In this document: one piece after another, positions 1 through 14,772 of the stretch
Position numbering within the stretch: the stretch's first letter is position 1
Layout: each line of letters starts with the position of its first letter
Assembly (NCBI GenBank): GCA_014382705.1
Contig: JACNJE010000110.1
Location: 1 to 61,098 of the forward strand
DNA: 61,098 nt
Source of the DNA: Verrucomicrobiota bacterium
GTDB lineage: Bacteria > Verrucomicrobiota > Verrucomicrobiia > Limisphaerales > UBA1096
Direction of reading: 5' to 3'
The notes under the pieces: generated by a model
Database searches by the model: none
Told to the model about the DNA's origin: nothing
Seen by the model: only the letters and a program-made list of their open reading frames with translations
Made by a program: the position numbers and the translations under genes

Positions 1-80
1 ACTCTCCTCTCAACCCTTTCCAACCCTTCGGTGTCCTTTTTTATGAGTCAACACGATGATGTTCATTAGTCATTAAAATG

Positions 81-109
81 TTGATTAACCGGTTTCGGTT
101 TGGGATACT
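81..109 (+). promoter_or_regulatory. Candidate sigma70-type promoter upstream of gltB
   Basis: TTGATT (81-86) and GATACT (104-109) are separated by 17 bases, a fair match to the -35/-10 consensus, about 70 bases before the chosen gltB start. The first 180 bases hold no other gene. The match is only 4 of 6 at the -10, so this is a weak call. Confidence 0.3.
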
Positions 110-180
110 GTCCGGCCTTTTGTTTGGCCGTTCACGCAGAAAATGGCGTAAACGGCGTTTACTTGGGGAAAGGAGACGGG

Positions 181-4794
<4,614 letters not shown>

Positions 4795-4812
4795 GCAGCC
4801 GGGGATTTTTCA

Positions 4813-6402
4813 ATGGGAAAGCCAACAGGATTCATGGAGTTCGAGCGCGAGGCGGTGGCGTACCGCGATCCGCTGCAGCGCATAGGGGATTTCGGGGAGA
4901 TTTACACCGACCCGCCCGAGGAACAGTTGCAGACGCAGGGCGCGCGCTGCATGGATTGCGGCGTGCCGTTCTGCCAGTCCGGCACCGGCTGCCCCATCGA
5001 CAACCTCATACCGGAGTGGAACGACCTTGTCTACAAAGGTTGCTGGGAGGAGGCGCTTGAGCGGCTGCACAAGACGAACAACTTTCCGGAATTCACCGGC
5101 CGCACCTGCCCCGCGCCGTGCGAGGGGGCATGTGTGCTGGGCATCACCAATCCGGCGGTGACCATCAAGAACATCGAGAACGCCATCGTCGACCGCGGTT
5201 TTGCTGAGGGCTGGATCACGCCCAAGCCGCCGGCCGTGCGCACCGGCAGGAAGGTGGCCATCGTCGGCTCCGGGCCGGCCGGCCTGACGGCGGCGGCGCA
5301 GCTCAACAAGGTCGGGCACACCGTCACGGTTTACGAGCGCGCCGACCGGATCGGCGGACTGCTGATGTACGGCATCCCGAACATGAAACTCGAAAAGGAC
5401 GTCGTCGAGCGCCGCGTCAATATCCTGCGGGAGGAGGGGGTGCTATTCGTCACGTGTGCCCATGTCGGCCGGGCGGAGGATTTTTCCTCCGGCCACATGA
5501 CGCAGATCATGGAGGAGCGCGGCTGCGGGGTGCAGTACATCGACCCGAACGAGTTGCTGAAGGAAAACGACGCGCTGCTGATGGCCACCGGCGCCACGAA
5601 GCCGTTCGATCCCACAGCGCGATGCCCGGGGCGCGAGTTGGCGGGCGTGCAGTTCGCGATGGATTTCCTCACGCGCAACACCAAGAGCCTGCTCGATTCC
5701 AAGCTCGACGACGGTGCCTACACTTCAGCCAAGGGCAAGCACGTCATCGTGATCGGCGGCGGCGACACCGGCGCGGACTGCATCGGCACATCGCTGCGAC
5801 ACGGCTGCGCCAGCGTCGTCAATTTTGAACTGCTTGACCAACCGCCCGCCAAGCGCGCCGCGAACAACCCCTGGCCGCAGTGGCCGCGCGTGTATCGCCT
5901 CGACTATTCGCACGAGGAGAACAAGGCCAAGCACGGCAACGACCCGCGCGCGTACCACGTGCTGGCCAAGGAGTTCATCGGCGACGACAACGGCCGCGTG
6001 AAGGCCGTGAAAACGGTCGAGGTCGACTGGAGCAAGCCGGTCGAGGGCGGCGCGCCATTCAGCGAGGTGGCCGGCAGTGAAAAGGAATGGCCGGCGGATC
6101 TCGTGCTGTTGGCCACCGGTTTCGTCGGCCCCGAACTGGAAGTCGGCGAAATGCTCGGCCTCGAAACCCAAAACCCGCGCGGCAACTGGCAAACCTTCAT
6201 CGGCGAGCACGGCGAATTCACCACCAACGTCGAGGGCGTCTTCACCGCCGGCGATTGTCGGCGCGGCCAATCCCTTGTCGTCTGGGCCATTAACGAGGGC
6301 CGCGGTGCCGCCCGCGCGATCGACCAATTCCTTGCCGGCACCAGCCTGCTCCCCGCGCCCGGCGTCACGCAGGGCAGCGCCTTGGCTGGTGCGTCAGTTT
6401 AA
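4813..6402 (+). CDS. gltD: Glutamate synthase (NADPH) small subunit
   Basis: The small subunit oxidises NADPH through FAD and passes electrons over two 4Fe-4S clusters to GltB. The N-terminal cysteine-rich domain shows [12 protein letters not shown] and [13 protein letters not shown]-binding Rossmann motif GSGPAG lies near residue 150 and a second nucleotide-binding motif GGGDTGAD near residue 315. The C-terminal [18 protein letters not shown] is the standard FAD-contacting signature. At 529 aa it is slightly longer than the usual 470-490, mainly from insertions between the two nucleotide-binding domains. It directly follows gltB, giving a classic gltBD operon. Confidence 0.95.
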   Translation: MGKPTGFMEFEREAVAYRDPLQRIGDFGEIYTDPPEEQLQTQGARCMDCGVPFCQSGTGCPIDNLIPEWNDLVYKGCWEEALERLHKTNNFPEFTGRTCPAPCEGACVLGITNPAVTIKNIENAIVDRGFAEGWITPKPPAVRTGRKVAIVGSGPAGLTAAAQLNKVGHTVTVYERADRIGGLLMYGIPNMKLEKDVVERRVNILREEGVLFVTCAHVGRAEDFSSGHMTQIMEERGCGVQYIDPNELLKENDALLMATGATKPFDPTARCPGRELAGVQFAMDFLTRNTKSLLDSKLDDGAYTSAKGKHVIVIGGGDTGADCIGTSLRHGCASVVNFELLDQPPAKRAANNPWPQWPRVYRLDYSHEENKAKHGNDPRAYHVLAKEFIGDDNGRVKAVKTVEVDWSKPVEGGAPFSEVAGSEKEWPADLVLLATGFVGPELEVGEMLGLETQNPRGNWQTFIGEHGEFTTNVEGVFTAGDCRRGQSLVVWAINEGRGAARAIDQFLAGTSLLPAPGVTQGSALAGASV

Positions 6403-6529
6403 GGGTTGAATGGCCTCGGGCGTTTGTTAGCGTCCCGGTTCATTCAGTGGGGCAACCAACCGGTCACCATGCCAGCAGGGCTTGGCTTGGCAGCATCGGG
6501 TGATGCCCTTGGTTCTTTCTATTGAGATC

Positions 6530-8052
6530 GTGTTAATAGGAATACCAAAAGAAATCGCGGCCAGGGAGTGTCGCGTCGCCGCTGCGCCGGAGAACGTGGC
6601 CAAGTTCATCAAGCTTGGCTTCGAGGTGGCGGTCGAGACCGGCGCAGGCCAGGCGGCCAAGTTCCCCGATGCGCTCTATGAGGAAGCCGGGGCGACCGTG
6701 TTGTCCGCTGCGGAGATCTGGGCCAAGGCCGACATCCTGCTCAAGATTCGCCCGCCGCAGGAGGGTGAAGTCGAACTCGCCCGCGAGGGCGCGACGCTGA
6801 TCAGCCTCATCCAGCCGGCGCAGAACGGCGACCTGCTCGAGCGCTTGGCCAAGCGCAGGGTCAACGCCATCGCGATGGACGCCGTGCCGCGCATTTCCCG
6901 GGCGCAGTCGATGGACGCGCTCAGCTCGATGGCCAACATCGCCGGCTACCGTGCGATGGTTGAGGCCGCCGGCGAGTTCGGACGCTTTTTCACCGGCCAA
7001 ATCACCGCCGCCGGCCGCGTGCCGCCGGCCCGGGTATTGGTCATCGGCGCTGGCGTTGCCGGGCTGTCGGCCATTGGCACGGCGGTCAAGTTGGGTGCCA
7101 TCGTGCGCGCCTTCGACACCCGCCCCACGGTCAGGGACGAGGTCAGGAGCATGGGCGCGGAGTTTCTCGAGTTGGAGTTCGAGGAGGACGGCACCGGCGA
7201 GGGCGGCTACGCCAAGGTGATGAGCCAGGAGTTCATCGAGGCGGAGATGAAGCTGTTCGCCGAGCAGGCGGCCGAGGTGGACATCATCGTCACCACGGCG
7301 ATGATCCCCGGAAAAAAATCCCCCGTCCTCATCACCGGGGAGATGGTTCGCAGCATGAAGGACGGCTCGGTGATCGTGGATCTCGCAGCCGAGGGCGGCG
7401 GCAATTGTGAATTGACCCGGCCCAACGAGAGGGTGGTTGAGCATGGCGTGACCCTCCTTGGCTACACCGATCTGCCAAGCCGGCTGCCGACCCAGTCCAG
7501 CACCCTGTACGGCAACAATCTGGTCAAGCTGCTCGGCCTGCTGGGCGGTGCCGGGGAGTTTAAGCTGGATTTCGAGGATGAAATTGTCCGGGGCGCGACC
7601 GTGGTTCGCGACGGCGAAATCACCTGGCCACCCCCGCAAACGGCCGCCCCCTCGCCGCCGCCCAAGCCGAAGCCGCCCGCCCTCCAGCCACGGGAAGCCG
7701 GGGAGGCCAAGGGTAGCTCGGCACTCTCCGGGATATTGCTGGGCATTGCCTGCCTACTGCTGCTCGCGTTGGGTTGGGGGAGCGGCACCGAATTCCTCGA
7801 CCAGTTGACCGTGTTCACCCTGTCGTGCTTCGTCGGGTACATGGTCGTCTGGAACGTCACCCCGGCACTGCACACGCCGCTCATGAGTGTCACCAACGCC
7901 ATCAGCGGCATCATCGTCATCGGTGGCATGCTGTTCATCTCGAGCAGCAATCAGGCGGTGCAGATCCTGTCCGGCGTGGCGGTGCTGATCGCCACCATCA
8001 ACGTCGCGGGCGGATTCCGGGTCACCCAGCGCATGCTCAAAATGTTCCGCAA

Positions 8053-8056
<4 letters not shown>
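6530..8056 (+). CDS. pntA: NAD(P) transhydrogenase subunit alpha
   Basis: Proton-translocating transhydrogenase alpha subunit, binding NAD(H) in the cytoplasm. It has the AlaDh/PNT N-terminal domain, then the NAD-binding motif [11 protein letters not shown] and RAFDTRP. A proline-rich linker (near residue 380) joins it to a C-terminal part with about four membrane segments, so this is the fused E. coli-type alpha rather than the split PntAA/PntAB form. I take GTG 6530 as the start because MLIGIPKE matches the usual N-terminus. ATG 6503 in the same frame is possible. The stop overlaps the pntB start by four bases (ATGA). A TTGGCCAA palindrome at 6845 encodes LAK. Confidence 0.93.
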
Positions 8057-9471
<1,415 letters not shown>

Positions 9472-9475
9472 TCAG

Positions 9476-9499
9476 CCCCCCACTTGGCCAAGCGGGGGG
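9476..9499. terminator. Hairpin just after pntB, built around the palindrome
   Basis: Five bases after the pntB stop, six C (9476-9481) pair with six G (9494-9499). The interior is CTTGGCCAAG, itself a perfect palindrome, with one A/C mismatch between the two parts. The stem is very stable and well placed for transcription termination, but no T-run follows, so factor-independent termination is uncertain. Confidence 0.45.
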
Positions 9500-9550
9500 A
9501 GAGTCGCGTCAGCACTCGTGGAGTGCGGTTCTCCGCACCGCTTTTTTGAA

Positions 9551-10304
9551 CGCAGAGAACGCAGAGCCGCAGAGGAGATAAACAATCGTCCTCGTCCTTC
9601 GTACCTCGTCATCGAAAAAACAAACATGGATGGACAGGATGCACAGGAATAATTTTTCCGATCCTGTTCATCCTGCCCATCCATGTTCAATTGAACCGGA
9701 AAACCACCACGAAAAGCACGAAGATCACGAACTGAAAAAAGAAAAACCACGAAGGTCACGAAGAGCACGAAGGAAAGGGAAGGGGAGTGCGCTTGGCCAA
9801 GGGGGAGCCCCGACGGGGCGGCAGGTAATAGCCCGGTGCGTCAGCTCCGGGTAGCCACGCAAAAAAACTAACGAGCCCCAACGGGGCGGCACAATAACGG
9901 GCATGACATAAAACATGGATGGACAGGATGCACAGGAATAATTTTTCCGATCCTGTTCATCCTGCCCATCCATGTTCAATTGAACCGGAAAACCACCACG
10001 AAAAGCACGAAGATCACGAACTGAAAAAAGAAAAACCACGAAGGTCACGAAGAGCACGAAGGAAAGGGAAGGGGAGTGCGCTTGGCCAAGGGGGAGCCCC
10101 GACGGGGCGGCAGGTAATAGCCCGGTGCGTCAGCTCCGGGTAGCCACGCAAAAAAACTAACGAGCCCCAACGGGGCGGCACAATAACGGGCATGACAAAA
10201 AACATGGATCGACAGGATGAACAGGATATTTTTTCCGTGGATCAGGGAAGAAGTACGAGGACGATTATCGAAATCCCTCTCTGCGATATTCTGCGCCCTC
10301 TGCG
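9551..10304. repeat. Intergenic mosaic of concentric inverted repeats between pntB and nuoN
   Basis: The 881-base gap between two convergent genes holds no credible gene. The outer left arm is a run of roughly 9-base units of the type CGCAGAGAA (9551-9575). Its complement lies at 10275-10304 (units such as CTCTGCG). Inside these, ACAATCGTCCTCGT (9582-9595) pairs with ACGAGGACGATTAT (10255-10268). The core is the 289-base tandem repeat listed separately. The short ORFs of 74 and 110 codons here are by-products of the repeats. Confidence 0.75.
9623..10200. repeat. 289-bp tandem direct duplication, two near-identical copies plus a partial third
   Basis: Copy 1 is 9623-9911 and copy 2 is 9912-10200. 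I see one difference near the end (catgacata versus catgacaaa). A diverged third start follows at 10201. Each copy contains a hairpin with arms aacatggatggacagg and its near complement, then 9-base-periodic CACGAAG units, one TTGGCCAA palindrome (9793, 10082), and two short GAGCCCCGACGGGGCGGCA-like units. The near-identity implies a recent duplication. Confidence 0.9.
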
Positions 10305-10352
10305 CTTAACCCTGTTATTGGCGTCGATTCGCGTCGATTCGCGGTTTCTGAA

Positions 10353-11822
10353 TCAGTTTTTCAGCAGCCCAAGGAACGGCTCCGGCCAGAGGCCAAGCGC
10401 CATGACGGCCAAGGCCAGCGAGCATAGTGTGATTCCGGTCGCCCAGCCGATTTTTGAAGGCGCGATCGCCGCCCCGTTATCGGCGGGGACGACGAGGAAG
10501 GCTTTCAGCACGCGCAGATAGTAGTAGAGGGAAACGACACTCATGATGAGGGCGAAGGCGACGAGCCAGTAAAAGCCGTCAACCCAAGTGGCGGCTTCCG
10601 GTACCGCCTCGATCGCAGCGAAGAAGAGATAAAATTTACCGAGGAAACCGGCCAGTGGCGGGATGCCGGCCATCGACAGCAGGAACACCAAAAACGCCAC
10701 GGCCAAGCCGGGCGATGTGTTCCAGCAGCCGTTGAAGTCGCTGATCTCCGCCTCGCGGCCCAGTTTGTCGGTCAGCACCGCGACCACCCCGAAAGCACCC
10801 AGGCTGGCGAGCGAATAAACCACGATGTAAAAAATCACGGAGGCATTTCCCGCTGCGGAGAAGGCCACCACGCCGACGAGCAGATAACCGGCGTTGGCGA
10901 TCGCGCTGTAGGCGAGGAGCCGCTTCAAGTTGGTCTGGCGCAGCGCGCCGAGGTTGCCGACCACCATGCTGAGCACCGCGAGCGCGGCGAGTGCGGGGAT
11001 GAGGGCGGCCTTCAGTTTCGGCGCGTCAAACACCGGCTGCAACAGCGCGAGCAGCAGCGCGGCGGCGGCGATTTTGGAGCCACTGCCGATCCAGCCCGCC
11101 ACCGGTGTCGGTGCGTTTTGATAAACATCCGGCGCCCAAAGGTGGAACGGCGCCAGGGCCAGCTTGAATCCCAGCCCGACGAAAATCAGCAGGTAGGCCA
11201 GCACCAGCATTGGAGAATGTTGCAGGCCGGTCATTTGGGTGAGGTCGAGTTTCCCAGTGGCACCGTAAAGGTAGCTCAGGCCGAACAGCAGAAAGCCGGA
11301 TGACACCGCGCCGAACGTCAGGTATTTCAACGCCGCCTCAGCCGAGGCGCGCTTGGCCTGATTGAGCACCGTCATTGCGTAAAGGCTCAGGCTGACCAAC
11401 TCCAGCGCGACGAATGCGCCGAGCAAATTGCGGCTCGTCACCACGAACCCCATGCCCAGTGTGGCCAACAGCAGGAGCGCAAAATATTCGCTGACCTGTG
11501 GCGTGATTGGGTCGCGCTTGGCCAAGGGCAACACGCCCAGCCCCATGGCATACAGCAGCGCCTTCAACGTCAACGTGCCTGTGTTCAGCACCAGTTGGCC
11601 GTCGGCGGTGGACTTCATCAACGGCATCGTCCCGGCGATCTGCAACAGGAGCACCGCCAGTCCGGCGATCAGCCCGGCGGCGGAGATTTGGCAGGCCACT
11701 TGGTAGCGCTTGGCCAAGGCGCTGCCACGCAGACGCGAGTAATCGACCCCCAACGCGATGAACAAAGCTATCACGACCAGCAGGTCGGGGAGCAGGGCCA
11801 AAAGTAGCTGTTGATAATCCAT
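10353..11822 (-). CDS. nuoN: NADH-quinone oxidoreductase subunit N (operon 1)
   Basis: Antiporter-like membrane subunit of complex I. The 489-aa protein is hydrophobic throughout, with about 13-14 predicted membrane segments. The conserved TM7 region reads GFKLALAPFHLWAPDVYQNAPTP and keeps the channel lysine; ALEL (TM5) and KRLLAYSAIANAG are also typical. It is the last gene of operon 1, nine bases after nuoM. Palindrome sites at 11518 and 11710 both encode LAKR. The 3' end faces the repeat mosaic. Confidence 0.93.
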   Translation of the reverse strand: MDYQQLLLALLPDLLVVIALFIALGVDYSRLRGSALAKRYQVACQISAAGLIAGLAVLLLQIAGTMPLMKSTADGQLVLNTGTLTLKALLYAMGLGVLPLAKRDPITPQVSEYFALLLLATLGMGFVVTSRNLLGAFVALELVSLSLYAMTVLNQAKRASAEAALKYLTFGAVSSGFLLFGLSYLYGATGKLDLTQMTGLQHSPMLVLAYLLIFVGLGFKLALAPFHLWAPDVYQNAPTPVAGWIGSGSKIAAAALLLALLQPVFDAPKLKAALIPALAALAVLSMVVGNLGALRQTNLKRLLAYSAIANAGYLLVGVVAFSAAGNASVIFYIVVYSLASLGAFGVVAVLTDKLGREAEISDFNGCWNTSPGLAVAFLVFLLSMAGIPPLAGFLGKFYLFFAAIEAVPEAATWVDGFYWLVAFALIMSVVSLYYYLRVLKAFLVVPADNGAAIAPSKIGWATGITLCSLALAVMALGLWPEPFLGLLKN

Positions 11823-11831
11823 GTCGCCTTG

Positions 11832-13319
11832 TCAGTTGGCCAAGCGCTCGAGCATCAGTTTCAGGCTGGGCGAAATCTTGTCCGTCAACAACCAAGGGCA
11901 CAGGCCGATGAGCAGCGCCGCGCCCAGAAGCAGCGCCACGCCGGTTTTCTCCGGCAGCGTCATCGGCGGATAAGCGGTCTTCGCTTGGCTGGCGTCCGGC
12001 CTCTTTCGTTCGCGGAAAAATGCCTCGTGAATCTTCACCAGCGTGTAGCCGAATGTGAGAAGGATGCCCAACCCAGCGCCGCCAACGATCCAGCCTGAAA
12101 GCGACCCCCAAGCGCCGAGCAGCACGAACAGTTCGGAGACAAACCCACTAAATCCCGGCAACCCCATTGACGCCAGACCGGCCGCCACGAACACCCAGGC
12201 GATGCCCGGCATGTGGTCGATCAGCCGGTGCAACTCGTCGAGCATACGCGTTTTCGTGCGTGAATAAATCACCGTGCCGACCAGCGCGAAGAGCAGTGCG
12301 CCGATCACGCCGTGGGAGAACATCTGCAGCACCGCGCCGGTTAGGCCGGTGAGGTTCAGCGTGGCGATGCCGAGCAGCACAAAGCCCATGTGGCTGACGC
12401 TCGAGTAGCCGATGACGTATTTGAAGTCGTCCTGCTTGAGAGCCACAAGCGCGCCGTATACGATGTTGATGACCGCCACCACGGCCACCCATGATGCCCA
12501 AGCCTGCGCTCCCGCCGGCAGCAGTCCGACCGCCACGCGGAGGCAGCCGTACGCGCCGAGTTTCATCACCACGCCGGCCAGCAGCATGCTGGCCGCCGTC
12601 GGCGCGGCGACGTGGCCGGTTGGTGCCCAAGTGTGGAACGGCCACATGCCGCCCATGATGGCGAAGCCGACAAAAATCAGCGGGAAAAGCCATTGCTGGG
12701 CCGCCGCCGGTATCTGCGCCTGTTGCAATGCCAAAAGGTTGAACGTCTTCAGCGCCTCGCCGTTTGCGTCCTGCGCCAGAAAGAAAACCGCGAGCATCCC
12801 CAGCAGTACCAGCGCGCTGCCGCCGAAGGAGTAGAGCACCAGTTTCATCGCCGCGAACTGCCGTCGTGCGCCGCCCCAAATGGCGATCAGGAAATATTTT
12901 GGCACCACCGCAATTTCGTAAAACACAAACAGCAAAAACAGGTCGAGCGACAGGAACACGCCGTACACGCCCCCGATGAGCGCGAAGTAAAAGGCGTAAA
13001 ACTGGTTGGCCCGAGACTCGAGAGTCCAACTGAACAACACGCCGCAAACTGCCACCAAGCCGGTCACCAACAGCAGCGGCAGGCTGATGCCGTCGTACCC
13101 GGTGGCGAAGCCGATGCCGAGCGAAGGAATCCAGTCGGCTTCGACCAAGTCCGCGAACTCGCCGCCGGAATAATTTGCATAACAGACCGCCGACACGCCC
13201 AGTCCGGCGGTCGCGAAGGCCAACGCCACCCAGCGGATTTGCCGGTGCGCTCCCGCCGGCATCAGCCCGCACACCAGTGCGCCGATAAAACTGAGAATGA
13301 GGGTGAGCAGCGCGGTCAT
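11832..13319 (-). CDS. nuoM: NADH-quinone oxidoreductase subunit M, copy nearer nuoN (operon 1)
   Basis: Antiporter-like proton-pumping subunit of complex I, 495 aa. The TM5 glutamate is present (FYEIAVVPKYFLIAIWG), as are the TM8 lysine (VVMKLGAYG) and the TM12 glutamate (FVSELFVLLG). The usual TM7 lysine position reads FAIMGGMWPFHTWAP, where methionine replaces the lysine of E. coli FAVKMPM by my alignment. This is the second NuoM-like gene in the operon, and the neighbour at 13321 keeps the lysine. A palindrome at 11836 falls on the last codons. Confidence 0.9.
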   Translation of the reverse strand: MTALLTLILSFIGALVCGLMPAGAHRQIRWVALAFATAGLGVSAVCYANYSGGEFADLVEADWIPSLGIGFATGYDGISLPLLLVTGLVAVCGVLFSWTLESRANQFYAFYFALIGGVYGVFLSLDLFLLFVFYEIAVVPKYFLIAIWGGARRQFAAMKLVLYSFGGSALVLLGMLAVFFLAQDANGEALKTFNLLALQQAQIPAAAQQWLFPLIFVGFAIMGGMWPFHTWAPTGHVAAPTAASMLLAGVVMKLGAYGCLRVAVGLLPAGAQAWASWVAVVAVINIVYGALVALKQDDFKYVIGYSSVSHMGFVLLGIATLNLTGLTGAVLQMFSHGVIGALLFALVGTVIYSRTKTRMLDELHRLIDHMPGIAWVFVAAGLASMGLPGFSGFVSELFVLLGAWGSLSGWIVGGAGLGILLTFGYTLVKIHEAFFRERKRPDASQAKTAYPPMTLPEKTGVALLLGAALLIGLCPWLLTDKISPSLKLMLERLAN

Positions 13320-13320
13320 G

Positions 13321-14772
13321 TCAGGGAATCAACTGGGTCAACTTTTGGCTGAACTCCAGCCAAGTTGCGGGGTAGATGCCGGCCCAGAAAACAAGGATGA
13401 TGATCGGGGTTAAAATAAGGATTTCGTTCCGGGTCAGATCCGGCATGGACTTGTTTTGTTCGTTGACCGGTCCGGTGAAAACACGTTGCAACATGGTTAG
13501 CAAAAAGACCGCCGTGGCCAGCAGGCCCAGCGTGGCCGCCACGGTCACGCCCGGTGCGACGGCGAACGTGCCGCTAAAAATTAAAAACTCCGCCGCGAAC
13601 CCGGCCATAAACGGCAGGCCAAGCGAGCAGAATGTGAGAATGAAAAACACCGCTGCGAACCGGGGAGTGACAGCGCTGAGTCCGCCGAAGTCATTCCGCC
13701 CGCGCAAGCCGGTGCGTTCCTCGAGCAGGCCCACGAGATAAAACAAGCCGGCCGCCGCCAAGCCGTGCGCGAACAATTGCAGGATGACGCCCTGTCTGGC
13801 CAAGGCGTGCGCGTCCACTTTCAGTCCGTCCGCCGTGATGCCCAGCGCGCCGACGCCGAGAACGCAATAGGCCACATGGTTGAGCGACGAGAAGGCAAGC
13901 AGCCGCTTGAGATCGGTTTGCCGCAGCGCGACGAATGCGCCCCACAGGATCGTCAGCAGCGCGAAAGCCATCAGCGTGCCAGCGTGCTGCTTCAGTTGCT
14001 CAGGGAAGATGGGGACTATGATTCGCAGGAAACCGTACACGCCCATCTTCGACATGACGCCGGTGAGCAGCATGGCCACCGGTGTCGGCGCGGCGGCGTA
14101 CGCGGGTGCCTGCCAAATGTGCAGCGGCGCGAGCGGCACCTTCACCCACAGCCCGGCGAGGATCGCGCAGAAAATCAGAGGGCTGACCGGGACGCCTTTT
14201 TCGGCGAGTTTGATGAAATCAAACGTGCCGGTTTGCTGGTGCAAAAACAGGAAGCCGATCAACATCGCCACGCTGCCCAGCACGGTGAACAGGACAAAGT
14301 TCAGCGCTGCGCTGTGCCGCTCCCCGCCTTTTCCGAAGAGCTTGATCAGGAAAAAAGACGGCACCAGCACCAGTTCCCAATACAGGAACCAGTGGAAAAA
14401 ATTCAGCGCGGTGAAGGTGCCAAACAGCCCGGTGAACAGCAGGCTGAGCAGCGCGAAATAAGTGCGCGGCCGGTCGGTGTGCTGCCACGAAGCCGCCACC
14501 GCGAGGGGAGCGAGCAGCGCCGAGAGCAGCAGCACCAGTGCGTTCGTGCCGTCGAGGCCGACGAAATAATCGACGCCCAGCGCGGGAATCCACGCCACTT
14601 TTTCGCTGAACTGCAAACCGGCGGCGGTAATGTCGAACTGCACCAGCATCCACACCGCCAACGCCAGCGACACCAGCGCCCCGACGAGCGCCACGGCGCG
14701 TGCGCGGGCTTCCGGCAGAGCCAGCATCAGCACGGCCGCCACCACCGGGGCCAATGTGAGTGCGGTGATCAT
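13321..14772 (-). CDS. nuoM: Second NADH-quinone oxidoreductase subunit M-like protein (operon 1)
   Basis: An additional antiporter-like subunit, 483 aa, next to nuoL. It shows the TM5 glutamate (LYWELVLVPSFFLIKLFG), the TM7 lysine (LWVKVPLAPLHIWQA), the TM8 lysine (VMSKMGVYGFLRI) and the TM12 glutamate (AEFLIFSG), so all channel residues are present. The start ATG at 14772 overlaps the nuoL stop by one base (TAATG). A longer upstream extension is not credible because it runs inside nuoL. Together with the gene at 11832 it makes this a complex I with two NuoM proteins. Confidence 0.9.
   Translation of the reverse strand: MITALTLAPVVAAVLMLALPEARARAVALVGALVSLALAVWMLVQFDITAAGLQFSEKVAWIPALGVDYFVGLDGTNALVLLLSALLAPLAVAASWQHTDRPRTYFALLSLLFTGLFGTFTALNFFHWFLYWELVLVPSFFLIKLFGKGGERHSAALNFVLFTVLGSVAMLIGFLFLHQQTGTFDFIKLAEKGVPVSPLIFCAILAGLWVKVPLAPLHIWQAPAYAAAPTPVAMLLTGVMSKMGVYGFLRIIVPIFPEQLKQHAGTLMAFALLTILWGAFVALRQTDLKRLLAFSSLNHVAYCVLGVGALGITADGLKVDAHALARQGVILQLFAHGLAAAGLFYLVGLLEERTGLRGRNDFGGLSAVTPRFAAVFFILTFCSLGLPFMAGFAAEFLIFSGTFAVAPGVTVAATLGLLATAVFLLTMLQRVFTGPVNEQNKSMPDLTRNEILILTPIIILVFWAGIYPATWLEFSQKLTQLIP

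Noticed and set aside
9630-10143. Two identical 74-codon frames and matching 98-110-codon minus frames in the 9.6-10.2 kb gap
   Set aside because: They are copies of one repeat read as protein; composition is that of hairpin words, with no start signal or family.
9623-10230. CRISPR array at the 289-bp repeats
   Set aside because: Repeat length, absence of unique spacers and absence of cas genes exclude it.
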